A stretch of 64,000 nt of DNA. Origin: Silene latifolia. Lineage: Eukaryota; Streptophyta; Magnoliopsida; Caryophyllales; Caryophyllaceae. Of the stretch, positions 21,640-32,700 are shown piece after piece (position 1 is the stretch's first letter; every line of letters starts with the position of its first letter). Below the pieces are notes generated by a model, which saw nothing but the letters and a program-made list of their open reading frames with translations, searched no databases and had not been told where the DNA came from. Made by a program: the position numbers and the translations under genes. The stretch lies in the NCBI RefSeq assembly GCF_048544455.1, contig NC_133536.1:196729325-196793324 (forward strand), in the 5' to 3' direction.

Positions 21640-24240
21640 TAAGATCCAGCGATCTAAGATTGGCCAAGTGGCAAGTACCATCTCCAAGCCTGCACTACTG
21701 TTTCATCTACAGTTCCCGATGACATTGTTGATGCAGGCTGAAAAGGAAGTACTATATCTGCTGGCAGGAAATTGGACTTTCCCTCTGATAGAATGAGCAA
21801 CTGGACTTCTGCTGCCATCTCCATATTGTAATACTGAAAATCATATTCAACCTGAAAAGTAGTTTGAGTTGATTAAACGATAGGTTATAAACTTCAAGAA
21901 GATACCATCCAACGCATTGTGCGAATGTAAGCTAGATAAAGTCCCATCCAGCATTACGACACTGCCTAAAGGGCTCCCCCAAGTTGCGGGTATAGGAGAA
22001 AGATGTACACAACCCTACTACTGTGTTTTAGATGACCCAAAATAAAAATTACGTCCAGAAAGCATTTATGTACTGTAGTTTTGAACACTACCTTCTGCAA
22101 TTCCGTCAAGTTCTTCAATGATCTCACATTTTCAACTCCTATAGTGTTGAGGGTTCCTGCCCCCAATTGTGTCTCGTCTATGATAACGTGAGACCCTTCA
22201 GCCAGCTGCAGAACTCCAGGAACTAATCTGTTGTCCAACAATAGAAGTGTAAAGAACGGTAGATTGCTAAACGAATATAAGGATGAAAAAGTAATAAACT
22301 ACATACCTATTTGCCTCATAATTCTTTTTTGGGGGAAAGGCAAGCAGTATTAAGATACTCAATTGTGAGAGGTATGTGCTAAAGCCAGAGGGCTCGCAAA
22401 TATTGATGCAGTTTCCTTGCTAAAGCCAGTCAGGTTAAGTTTTATATCAGACTCAGGTGAGTTATACACCTGCACAGAGAAAGGTGGAAATACATGTTCA
22501 ATATTAAGCTATAGCAATATACAAGAACATTTTCAAGTGAAATTTTTCTACATCGGCCACAAACTGTAAACTGCTTAGTGATTGTGAAGCCTACCTTAAC
22601 CAGACAAGGAAAAGATGATGCGTCAAGATCAGATCGCGGAGAAAAGGCAGCAGAGGTATCTCCATTTACCAAGTTTAGCTGCACTTCAGATGAGGAAGGA
22701 CACCCCTCTTCTCTCTCAGGATAATAAGAAATACTTAAAGAGTTCAGAAATATTCACACACTTTTTACTTGGAAACACAGGGAGGGGAAGTACCTAAGTT
22801 CTTCGACCAAGCGGTCCGTAGGTTGCAATACTCTAAAAATCAGGGTTGCAATGTTGCATAAGGAGTTGAAAACTAAAGAGATGTCCATTTAAGACATCAA
22901 AGCTAAGATCGCAATTGAAAATATGGAAATCACAAACGACTTTTCTGAACATTGAGTTTTTGACCCATTACTCTCCTCAACTAAGGAACCGCGATAAATT
23001 TACCAAACATGATACACCGGATCACATAAAACCTCGTGATTCAGTTATAATAGTGAGTACTTCATAATAAATAAGATGGGGTTCACTCACCATCCTTTTA
23101 CAAGGAGAAACCTCAAAGTCTTGATTTGAGCCCTCCCAAGAGACAAGAACCTTAGGTTAGTCTAATACAGAACAGAAATAACATAGTAGCTATATACATC
23201 CTCAAACCATCAAAACTAAGTAGTTTCCTTGTAGATTATAGACGTCTGTAAAAGAGACCATCTATCAGGAACAGTAGTAGAATCCTAGTACCCATCCGAA
23301 GCTCATCAAGGCACACAAAGCTAATATAGAGCTCGAAATTTATTAGATCCCCTAATATTCAGGAATCAAAACATATACTCTTTACTGTTTTTCCCATCAC
23401 CCACCATTACACAAACATCAAACCCTAGCAACCTCTACAGGAGCACAGCTTCATCAACATTCCTCAGACTCACAATACATAACAAAGCAACAAGAGTTTA
23501 ATTGTCGAAATCCCAATGCCTTAAATAAGTTTAAAATTTCAGAGAAACATATAGCAGTATAGCACCCTATCGATCACATTGTGTATGCTGCAACATGCAA
23601 TTCTATTACTATTACTTGGGGAAAATAACAACAGAACATGACAATTTTCATCATATTCATCTCGTATATGATAAGGTATGTCATACGTATAGCAATACAC
23701 AACCATTTTCAAGTACTATAAAGAGCTTACCAATTCCATATGGTCATCAGCTTCATCACCGTCCTCTGACGCTACTCTCGTTGTGAAGACCAGTTCTTAT
23801 GTTGACTACTCAGAAATTCTAAAGGTTCTGCCCATGAATTCATCCCCGGCACCTATGCACACATACACAAAATCAGTCACATTTTCAGCTTTCTTCTTCA
23901 TCTTCATACAAAACTTCACTTAACACAATCTCCTCAATCATATTTTCAGCCTTTCTTTATTCTACAAACATAACCAACTCATTCTAGTTTCAAAATTCAA
24001 ACAAATTATAGATAAGTTCGACAATTTCAAATCTTGCCACCACAAATGTGTATCCTATAACTAAGATGAAGCTCAAAAAAAAGTAAAAAACTGAAACTTA
24101 CAGGGACACAATAAAGCAAGCGATGATCCCATAAACGCATATCAGGGGTCAAATCCATTTGAAGCTGACAAACATCGGAAAATGGAGATATGGAGTATCC
24201 ACCAGATGCCTTCAAGCTGTTCTCTTCGGGTCCAGCCAGA
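21640..24240 (-). pseudogene. MCM-binding protein (MCMBP/ETG1) homologue, exons with disabling mutations
   Basis: MCMBP (ETG1 in Arabidopsis) binds the MCM2-7 helicase and acts in replication and sister-chromatid cohesion. Minus-strand exons in order: MRLWDHRLLYCVP (ending at 24102 before GTAAG); 23732-23852 (VPGMNSWAEP, then a TAG where REKRQR is expected and a one-base deletion); 22595-about 22735 (DASSFPCLVK); 22307-22469 (VYNSPESDIKLN joined directly to LTGFSKETASIF, then an extra C shifting the frame before PKKNYEANR); 22092-22227 (RLVPGVLQLAEGSHVIIDE, VGVENVRSLKNL); and about 21640-21851 (LLILSEGKSNFLPADIVLPFQP, then a frameshift). The N-terminus, several central exons and the C-terminus are missing. 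Splice sites are mostly preserved, so this is a genomic copy, not a processed one. Confidence 0.82.
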
Positions 24241-24909
24241 AACTGAGTTGTGATATTCTTGAAACAATAAGTGGTGATCTTTGTAAAGGATAAATATACA
24301 TCAACAATGTAGGAACACTGGACTTATTGCTAGTTTGCTACTGGAAAATATACTCAATTAGGATGGTCAATTCTATTACATTAAGCTGTCAATCACCATT
24401 CGGAGATATTTGAAAACACTCAAACCAGCGATTTTGAGCTATAACATTTATGAGCAGAAAGAAGGTGAATTGGCTAATTGGAGATCAGAAAGGATACTGA
24501 GGTGAAAGAGATTTTGATGCTCCACGGCGAGCTTTGTCAGGGACAGATGTAACAAGCTGAGACACTTTAGATACTGTCAGCTTAAATACAGATTGTGAGT
24601 TTTCTACAGATTCGCTGTTAACACCTTTGTTTTCTAACAAGCAGATTACAATTAATCTGCATATATCAGAAACAAAGTTGTAAATACAGAACAGAAATTA
24701 CCTTTTGCGAACATAATTAGAAATCAAACCAAGTGGAAATAAGACTAAAAATCACCTTTCAGCATTTGATATAGCTATTTTGTAATTGTGATCTAGACAG
24801 GGGATCACAGCCTGAACAACCTCAGTAGAAAGACCCTTCACGAAAAATACATTATAAACAAGATTCTGTGCTGTAAATGGTAAGTGAGGCAGCCAATTGG
24901 AAGCAACGT
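24240..24909 (-). pseudogene. 5'-side exons of a TELO2 homologue, joined to MCMBP exon
   Basis: Exon 24756-24909 (AG acceptor, GT donor) reads SNWLPHLPFTAQNLVYNVFF and LSTEVVQAVIPCLDHN, typical of the N-terminal third of plant TELO2. Exon 24498-24656 reads LIVICLLENKGVN and VSQLVTSVPDKARRGASK, intact. A third block near 24270 reads FKNITTQFLAGPEE and runs without a break into the MCMBP exon. The first TELO2 exons are not found between 24910 and 25335, so the copy starts mid-gene. The TELO2 3' exons lie 6 kb further along in the same orientation. Confidence 0.7.
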
Positions 24910-25084
24910 CTGCAGGAAAGGTAAAACAGATGATTCTATCACTGATATAGGTTAACTGTGTTGGCAGTTAATAATATAAATAAATGAACTCAAGCATGCT
25001 TTAAACATTATAGCATAACTACAGTTAACGCAAGAAATCAGAGCTACAGAAGACTCGCCACCCAAAAGAGAGACTGCAATATTG

Positions 25085-25111
25085 CACACACACACACACA
25101 CACACACACAA
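25085..25111. repeat. (CA)n microsatellite
   Basis: A pure CA dinucleotide run of about 27 bp. Confidence 0.95.
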
Positions 25112-25335
25112 CATCCCACGCCCTTCCCAAAGAAACAAAAGAGAAAATTGGGACGAACTGAAGCTAGCTTATATTCAGTTTCAGATGCAATATTCAACTC
25201 CGTAAGTCCGACTTGGTGTTAGTATTGTTTAGTGCCTGTCTCAGAATAGATCATCACAAACCAATCCTGGTCGCTGCAGAATAAATACAGCCAACGCTAC
25301 CTGAAAAAACGGTCGCAATAACCATCTAACATTTA

Positions 25336-25593
25336 GAGGGCGTTTGGTTGGAAGCAAATAATCTCATTCCCTAATACAGTGTTTATTCACCCCATTTTCC
25401 CTTACCCTTTACCCTGTTTTAGATTGGTATTACCCCTCATTCCGTGCCACCCACCCACCTCCCCCTCCCCCCAAGATATCCCATACCACCAACACCCGTA
25501 TTCAACACACATCAAAGGGGTATTCCTTTTCTTTCCCCTTGTCTCCCTTTCTTCATTTCATTCCCTTACCCCTTCGTGGACCAAACACCCCCT
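25336..25593. mobile_element. PIF/Harbinger (Tourist-like) MITE
   Basis: The terminal inverted repeats are GAGGGCGTTTGGTTGG and CCAAACACCCCC. A 3-bp TTA duplication flanks it (25333-25335 and 25594-25596), the PIF/Harbinger signature. It is 258 bp and carries no coding sequence. Confidence 0.8.
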
Positions 25594-25596
25594 TAG

Positions 25597-26557
25597 AAAT
25601 TACTCCGTGGTTGAAATGTGGTGTTAGGTTCATGGTTCAATACCATGAACCCGAACTTTCTACGGCTTTCTCCAACCCTCCCTAGGGAGCAATCCATTAA
25701 TGACAACCCAAATGTAAAGCTTATGCATATAATTTCCTGCATCAAAGATGTTCACTTATTGCATTCATTCCCAATAGCACATTTATTAGCTACATTACCT
25801 TTCTTACTTTCTATTATATAAATTTATCTTGTCATTAGAAACTCTATCATCAACCCATACAATCAAACCAAAAACATGAAGTAAGTTGTGTAAGGAATTT
25901 TTATTCTCGATTGATGAGTTAAAAAAAAAAAAGGGTATACCGTAAATAAAAAACCGAGCTAACGTAGGAAATGCAACCCCTCGATTGAATCAATTGAAAG
26001 AGAAATTAAGATTAAGGAATGGGATTAGCATAAAAGTGACAAAATTTTAGAATAATCACATAAAGTTCCAAGCTTTCTTAGCTACACCTATTAAACAAAC
26101 CGTGGCGGAACCAGTGTTTATAGTCAGGGGCGAAAATTTTCAGTGGGTTCGGCCACTGAAAAGTCACAAAAATTGCTGAATCAAAAATATTAATGGGGAG
26201 TTCTGAAGATGAATTACCAGATAGTGAAGAGGAGGAACGCAAGGAAATGAAGAGATAAAACGACGCCGTCCACACATTGAGCAGTATTAATGGCGGAAAT
26301 GGTGTCGGAGACTTCTTCAAGGAGTTGGGTCTCCACTCTCCACTCTCCACTTCACTATTTCATTTCAATTTTGCACATCTTAAACTTAATAGTTTTTATT
26401 AATATTTCTAATATTATTTATTTATTTATTATTATAATTATAATTATTTTATTGTTATTTTATTGCTATTGTTATTATAATTAATTAATTAATTAATGAT
26501 CTTCATTATTGTTATCATTTTGAATATTATAGTTATTAAAATAGATAATATTCATAT
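25597..26557. other. intergenic DNA, no gene recognised
   Basis: AT-rich sequence with simple-repeat patches near 26400-26500 (ATT-, TTAT- and TTAA-rich). A phrase GTGGCGGAACCAGTGTTTA near 26102 resembles a transposon-end consensus, but no partner was found. Confidence 0.4.
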
Positions 26558-27116
26558 TGTTCCGGGTGTAATTCCAGAGCAGATATATTGACCACTCGTG
26601 CTTGTAGAATGACGTCTTTGCTTGTCTCCTCCTTTCGACCTCTCCTGAAACCAAGAACGAACTGAGGGCTCGGCTTTGGCCGAGCGTACTCACTCCGACG
26701 CTCAAGTCAGTGAACTTAAGGAGATAAGTTATGTGTTACTTGGCGAAATATATAATGTAGAGAGATAAGGAAGATATTACCAGATTATGAGGTATTTAGG
26801 TTATATTTTGGATCCTTTCCTCAATGAGGGTTGAGGAGTATTTATAGACTTTCACCTTTTGTCACGTAGTGGCCAAGTGGCTAGCAGGTGGAAAGACCGT
26901 TCTACCCTCGGCCGATGGACCCATGACAGCCGTAGAGGGGTCTTGGATATGAGTACGCGGATATGTGCCCCGGCTGGCTAGTTGCCTGGCCGAGACCCAA
27001 GTGACAGGCCGATGGGCTGCATCGGCTAGGCTGTCCAAGGTGTTGACTCGCTTTGGATATCTTTGACCTTGCTCAATATGTTAACTCGGTCAGGGGGTGC
27101 AGAATATGCCCCATCA
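26558..27116. mobile_element. solo LTR with CATAT target duplication
   Basis: The block begins TGTTCCGGGTG and ends ATGCCCCATCA, TG...CA termini as in LTRs. It is flanked on both sides by CATAT (26553-26557 and 27117-27121). It is 559 bp, GC-richer than the AT-rich DNA it sits in, and has no coding potential. It most likely arose by recombination between the two LTRs of a full retrotransposon. The family was not identified. Confidence 0.8.
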
Positions 27117-27760
27117 CATATTAATAATATTACTAATATTATTATTAATATGAATATGAATATAAATATTTTTATTAATAATATTATTAATAACATTGTT
27201 AATTTTAATATTACTATTATTAATACCTAATTGTTTTTTCATATACGAACTTTAATCTTTCACATACACTTTTTCATAAACGTTCTAGTTTGCACCCTTT
27301 TCACCTAAAACTGAACCAAATGGACTCTTGAATCAATATTTTTCCCTAAAACTTAATTTAATTGCTCAAATGATTTAAAACTTACAAGATGGATTCTAAT
27401 TTATCAAATAATAAATTAATTTACTTGTTTATCAATTATTAATATTATTTTTTGAGTTTTAATTAATCAATCAAATTTTATTTGTTGGTTAAAGATGAAA
27501 TTAGGGCCGCCTGTCGATTTTTATTTATCTAATTAATAAAATTAGGATTGTTGTTGCTTCGTGGTGGCTAACTAATCACTCAAATCAGGATGATATATGG
27601 CTAGACTTTGAACAACATTCTAGCAAATCGGTGCTCTATTATTTCACCTAATAAAATTGATGGTGTGTTGTGGTTCATGGTGGCTACCTAGTTAATCACT
27701 CAATTTAGTATAATTACTAGTATTAATCTTAATTTAGCAATGGTCTTCTTCTTCTTCTTA

Positions 27761-27762
<2 letters not shown>

Positions 27763-27791
<29 letters not shown>

Positions 27792-27822
27792 CGTCGTTGT
27801 AGTAATAATAATAATAATAATA

Positions 27823-27859
<37 letters not shown>
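27763..27859. repeat. compound microsatellite (AGT)n-(AAT)n-(GAT)n
   Basis: Three successive trinucleotide tracts: AGT at 27763-27790, AAT at about 27801-27823 and GAT at 27824-27859. Confidence 0.95.
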
Positions 27860-27973
27860 CAATAAAACTTTTATTTTTCTTTTAATGAAAGTTGTGCGCA
27901 TCCTTATAATAAAAATTAATAATGATAATAATAATAATAATAATAATAGTCTGCGTTTTTATAAAAAAAAAAC

Positions 27974-28008
27974 AAATAGTAATAATAATAATAACAACAA
28001 TAATAAAT

Positions 28009-28040
<32 letters not shown>

Positions 28041-28070
28041 ATTTATTATTGTTGTTATTATTATTATTAC

Positions 28071-28075
<5 letters not shown>
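27974..28075. repeat. near-perfect 102-bp AT palindrome
   Basis: The left arm starts AAATAGTAATAATAATAATA and includes the non-repetitive landmarks AACAACAATAATAAATTAA. The right arm is its reverse complement (TTAATTTATTATTGTTGTT and so on, ending ACTATTT). The centre is a short ATT run with a few extra bases. (TTA)n continues to 28112. Confidence 0.9.
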
Positions 28076-28115
<40 letters not shown>

Positions 28116-28160
28116 TTAGTACTGTATTAGTATTAATATTAATAATAATATTAATATTAC

Positions 28161-28430
28161 TTCAGTTCAATTCAGCTCAGTTCAGCTCAGCTCTCTTCAG
28201 TTCAGTTCAGTCCAACTCAGTTCAGTTCAGTTCAGCTCAGTTCAGATCAGCTCTGCTCCATTCAGTTCAGCTCAGTTCAGATCAGCTCTAAAAAGCCAGA
28301 AAGAACAGGGCCTTAATTTTAGTTCTAATAAGTTCAGTTCAGTTCAGCTCCATCCAGTTCAGTTCAGTTCAGTTCTGATCAGTTCAATTCTGTTCTGTTC
28401 TGTTCAGTACAGTTCAGCTCATTTCAACAT
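28161..28430. repeat. degenerate (TTCAG)n pentanucleotide array
   Basis: Units TTCAG, CTCAG and TTCAA repeat in phase in two blocks (28161-28288 and 28335-28430), separated by about 46 bp of unrelated sequence. Confidence 0.85.
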
Positions 28431-28541
28431 TAATTTTATTATTCTTATTTTATATTCTTATTGATATACTGGATAATTTAAAACTCGACCCTTTATAGTT
28501 TATATAGTTATGATGAAGATGCCTCCTAGCTTACCAGTTAC

Positions 28542-28748
28542 TGTTGAGAAGCCACTTAAGAATAATTAGGCAACTAATTATTCTCCTATATTTTTGCTAA
28601 CAAGATTATTGAGTGTATATATTTAGCTTTATTCTCTCCCTAATTGTAGAGATAGCTTACCCCTTTCACACCCTAGTTGTATTATATATAGCATTGTAAT
28701 TGCTAATTGTAAACTATCTAATTCATTAATAAAATCACATTTCCTATA
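28542..28748 (+). repeat. 5' LTR of the copia element
   Basis: Starts TGTTGAGAAGCC and ends TTTCCTATA (not the usual CA). It contains TATATATA near 28684, a plausible TATA box, and AATAAA near 28727, a plausible poly-A signal. It is identical to 36029-36235 as far as can be read by eye. Confidence 0.92.
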
Positions 28749-28760
28749 TGGTATCAAGAG
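28749..28760 (+). promoter_or_regulatory. primer-binding site (initiator tRNA-Met type)
   Basis: TGGTATCAAGAG directly abuts the 5' LTR. It resembles the common TGGTATCAGAGC site complementary to the 3' end of initiator tRNA-Met, with a small difference at the end. Confidence 0.8.
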
Positions 28761-28824
28761 AAAGGTTTCATCGTCACTAAAACCCTAATTTTTTTTTTCC
28801 GCCTCATCCTCACCTCGATCGATA

Positions 28825-29646
28825 ATGTCGGGTGCCACCATTCCAAATCCCAATGATCCGAAAAACCCCTTCATCATTCTCAATGTGCATTCCGTTGTCA
28901 AATTTGATGGTACTAACTATCGACAATGGCGCACTCAACTCGAGTCCCTTTTCGATGGTTATGGGCTATCCTCCTACATCGATGGAACGCCTCCCCCATC
29001 CGCAACAGTTGCCTCGACTACTGCTGATAAACAACCAACTCCTAATCCTGCGTTCGACTCTTGGTATAGGCAAGACAAGTTGTTATTTTCCGTCGTGGCT
29101 AGCACCCTCACCTCAGCCGTTTCCCCTATCCTCAACCGCCTAACCACTACTCGTGATGCGTGGGATGCCATAACTGCCTCCTACGCACGCCCCTCCCGTG
29201 GCCACATCAAACAACTCCGTCACAAATTAAAACACATCTCCAAAGGTACCGACTCCATTTCCACCTACATGAACCGTATCAAATCTACGGTTGATGACCT
29301 TGCCCTCTTAGGCACCATTATTCCCAACGAGGACGTCACTGACCACGTCCTTGAAGGTCTCGATGAGTCCTATCAACCCGTCATCGATGCTGTCAATGCT
29401 CGAGACGACCCTATTCCTTTTTCTACTCTTCTCGAAAAACTGATAAATCGAGAATTAGTCCTTTCCCAAACCACACCCCGTACCACACCATCCACTGACT
29501 TCCCTGCCGTAGCCCATCCAACCTACACACGCACCCACAACCATCACTCTCGAACCCCCCACTCCGCTGCCCAGTCTGCCACCACTCAACAACAATCCGC
29601 CGCCACCAACCAAAACCCCCGTAATCCCTTCAAAGGCAAATGTTAA
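28825..29646 (+). pseudogene. copia gag, stopped in the zinc knuckle
   Basis: The ATG at 28825 opens 273 codons. The N-terminal and central part is a copia-type gag (KFDGTNYRQWRTQLES near residue 30; a UBN2-like core with HIKQLRHKLKHISKG and STYMNRIKSTVDDLALLG). The frame ends in TAA exactly inside the CCHC zinc knuckle (C-stop-W-C...H...C at 29640-29685), where a CAA glutamine codon would be expected. About 60 bp later the nested element begins. In intact copia elements gag and pol share one frame. Here one nonsense codon plus an insertion break it. Confidence 0.85.
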
Positions 29647-29707
29647 TGGTGCCATGTTCAAGGTCACACTCTTGCTTATTGCACCATTTTCAAAGCCCTA
29701 TACCCTG

Positions 29708-32700
29708 TGTAACATTCCGTTTGATGTCTATGAGTGTCTTGATATTGGATTTGACTAGTTGGATGTGATTATGGGTCTATGATGTCTATAAACGTTTGTG
29801 TGAGGTTGTGACCTCACGAGAAGCGGTATGGTGTGATAGTATAATGTTGTTATCTGAATGTTCTGTAATATATGTTGGATACGGTAACTAAATGGAAAGA
29901 TGATCAAAAGTAATAGTTTGGATGGTCTGACATGACTGGTTATACGTGCATGTGTATTCATGATATATGTTTATTCCGTGAAAAGGTATGGATGGTATGC
30001 ATGAGATTCTTGTCTGTTATTCAGTATGATATATGGTATTGTGATGTAGTAAAGCAATCTTGAGTAAGTTTTCTTGTCTGAGAAGTTATGTTGAGTCAGT
30101 GTTTAGGGGTTTGTGTAAGTTGTGATGTCTATCGGTGTGGTTGTGGTGCCTCGGGTGGTGATCCGGGCACGGTACATAGTGCTGTGATGCGGGTATTTTC
30201 GCACTGCGGTGTGGCTGTTGGTGGCGGTGTTGCGATGCCGTCACCGGTTGTGGTAGAGTAGGCGGGATGATTATGATACGAGTTTTTGAAAGTGCATACC
30301 AGTTATACATAGATCGTTGTTTTGTTTGTAGTTGTTCCTTGTGAGTTTTGGTTGAACATGTAGTCTGTTGTTTTGTTTGTTGATGTTTCTTACCAGTTTC
30401 AGCTTGGGTGTGAGGGTAGAGTGTGATATGGAGGAGAGTTGTGTATGTTTTGTTGTTGTCATGGTATAGTGATTTTCTGTTGATAGGACACAGTTGTAAA
30501 AGGTTGTTACAGTAATTTTGATCTTGTTTTAAGATGAGACATCGGTAGACATGGTAATGGCAAATGATTCGTAAAACATGTGTGGTAATGACCTAAAAGA
30601 TGCAGGTGGTTCATAATCCTTTGTTGAGACAGCGGGTGTAGGGTGTTGGGGGAAGTAATGTCATGTTAAGTTGTGTATAAGTTTTTCGGTAATGGAAGAA
30701 AGAACTTGAGGATCTAGTGTGCGTGTACGTAACGAGTGCGGATCGTGAAGTATGCTTCTGGGAGATAAGGGCCTTACATAGTGAGGTATGTTGTTTTGCA
30801 GTAATAATGAAGAGTTGGTATGGTGATTTTGCTACGAGTTTATGGTATAGGTTAGGTGCTATGCCAAATGAGTTGAGGAATGAGAAATGTTTATGTATGG
30901 GAGCCTTGGATATAAGAATGGTGAGTGTTTGGTTTATAAACGGTTATCTTTGACATGTGGTGGTAAAGAGGGTAATGAGATATAGATAAGGTTTGGTATT
31001 AGTGAGTTACGAGGACGTAACATTTATCTTAAGAGGAGTAGGATGCGATAAAAGAGATTTTGATGGTGGTGAATATGGTGGTATATTCGCAGTAGAGTGT
31101 TGGTGTAGCATAAAGAAGGAAGTTGAATATTTTGTGGTTGATGTTGTTAAAAGGCCATGGTCGAGCTTGTAGTAGTGTGATGTTTAGGAGTGTGAGAATA
31201 TTTCACTAGTGTTGACAGTTGGAGGATGATGTTTATGAGTGTAAGTAAACTTCGAGGACGAAGTTCCTTTTAAGGGTGGTAGAATGTAACATTCCGTTTG
31301 ATGTCTATGAGTGTCTTGATATTGGATTTGATAGTGGATGATATTATGGAGCTAGCAGTATGTGGTGGATACGATATCGTGAGTCATGTTGTGGAAGTAA
31401 AAATAGTTGGTGGAGTGGGTTTTAAGAGTTCATGTTTTATGTTCGGTCGAGTTCTTGAGTTCTTAGCTAAGTTGTTGTGTCTTGGTCGAGTTAGTATGGT
31501 TGTTTTTATGTATGGGTTGAACTTTGGGGACGAAGTTCTTTTTAAGGAGGGAAGACTGTAATACTCCGTATTTAGAAGTCTCTGGGTACTCTATCGAGTA
31601 GGCCTTACTCTGTCGAGTAAGGGTGAGTTGCGTTTTATAAAAGTTTCTAACCTGTTGGGTACTCGATCGAGTAACGTGGGTACTCGATCGAGTAAGGGGG
31701 CACTCGATCGAGTACCTTAGCTACTCGATCGAGTAGCCGGTTTACGGGGAGTTATTTCTCGGGTTTTGTTAATTATGCGATTAAGGTATATAATCTTTTC
31801 CGTCATCATTCTAAACACTTTTCTAAAACCTAATTTAATGTCAAAGAGAAAAAGCAAGTACGTTCATCACCCTAATCGCATTGTTAGCAAATCCCGGAGT
31901 TTGGAAGGTCGGTTTTCATCGTTTGTTATACCGTTGGAATCCTTGCGTCGAGGGTAAGATCTATGTACCCTTTTTATTGTCTTTCCTTTAAGTTGGTTAA
32001 ACCCTAATCTAGGGATTTGGGGGTTTTGATGTAGATTATGATTGGTAGTATTTATGTGTATGCATGATAGGAGGAGGATGTGTAGAAGAGGCTTTTTGAT
32101 ACAGTTGTTGAGACCGTCTGATAGTTGTGCTTTCCATGTAGGATTTCCTACTCAGTATTAGTCCCATAATGGGATGATTGTTGATGTGTTGAGATTGATT
32201 GCTTAATATCGTAGTTGTGTTGTGACGGTTGTGATTGTGATTGTGATTGTTGGTTTCTGGTTCTCGAGATGCTTCTCGGCTGAGTGGAGTTACTTGCGGG
32301 AGTGGCTTCACGCCCTAGTTTCGCCTCCTGTGGAACCCGCCACAGGAGGGATGTGCACATTAATGGACAGGGTTATCGCTCAATATGAGGAGCGGGGATT
32401 TTGTGGGTTCGGCTGCGGTCCCCCACTGGCAGGGCTGGTCCAGTGGACAGTCGGTGATTGAGATTAATGGGACTGGTGTGATTGTATGTATGACGGTGTG
32501 AGCTGTCTGTTTATCGGATTGTTGATATATATATATATATATAAATTGTGTGATTAGTACTGACCCCGTTTAAATGTTTTAAAAACTATGGTGATCCATT
32601 CGGGGGTGGTGAGCAGTTGCTTGGCAGGTATATCTTGGATACGCATGGGATCTAGCTGGAGATGGAGTCATCACATATCAGAGTCTTAAGTCTTCCGCTG

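Noticed and set aside
15175..24909. TELO2 and MCMBP loci considered as working genes
   Set aside because: Nonsense codons, one-base indels and missing exons in both. First and last exons are not found.
27885..28291. Asn/Leu/Ile-rich frames across the trinucleotide and TTCAG arrays
   Set aside because: They follow the repeat composition exactly and have no start context or domain.
28161..28430. TTCAG array considered as telomere-like repeat
   Set aside because: Units do not match TTTAGGG or other known plant telomere types and are too degenerate.
31588..31738. Regularly spaced palindromes considered as a CRISPR array
   Set aside because: Spacers of about 8-10 bp, LTR location and eukaryotic context do not fit.
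32036..32461. Short frames on both strands within the nested element's LTR
   Set aside because: No domain, within a non-coding LTR and compositionally biased.
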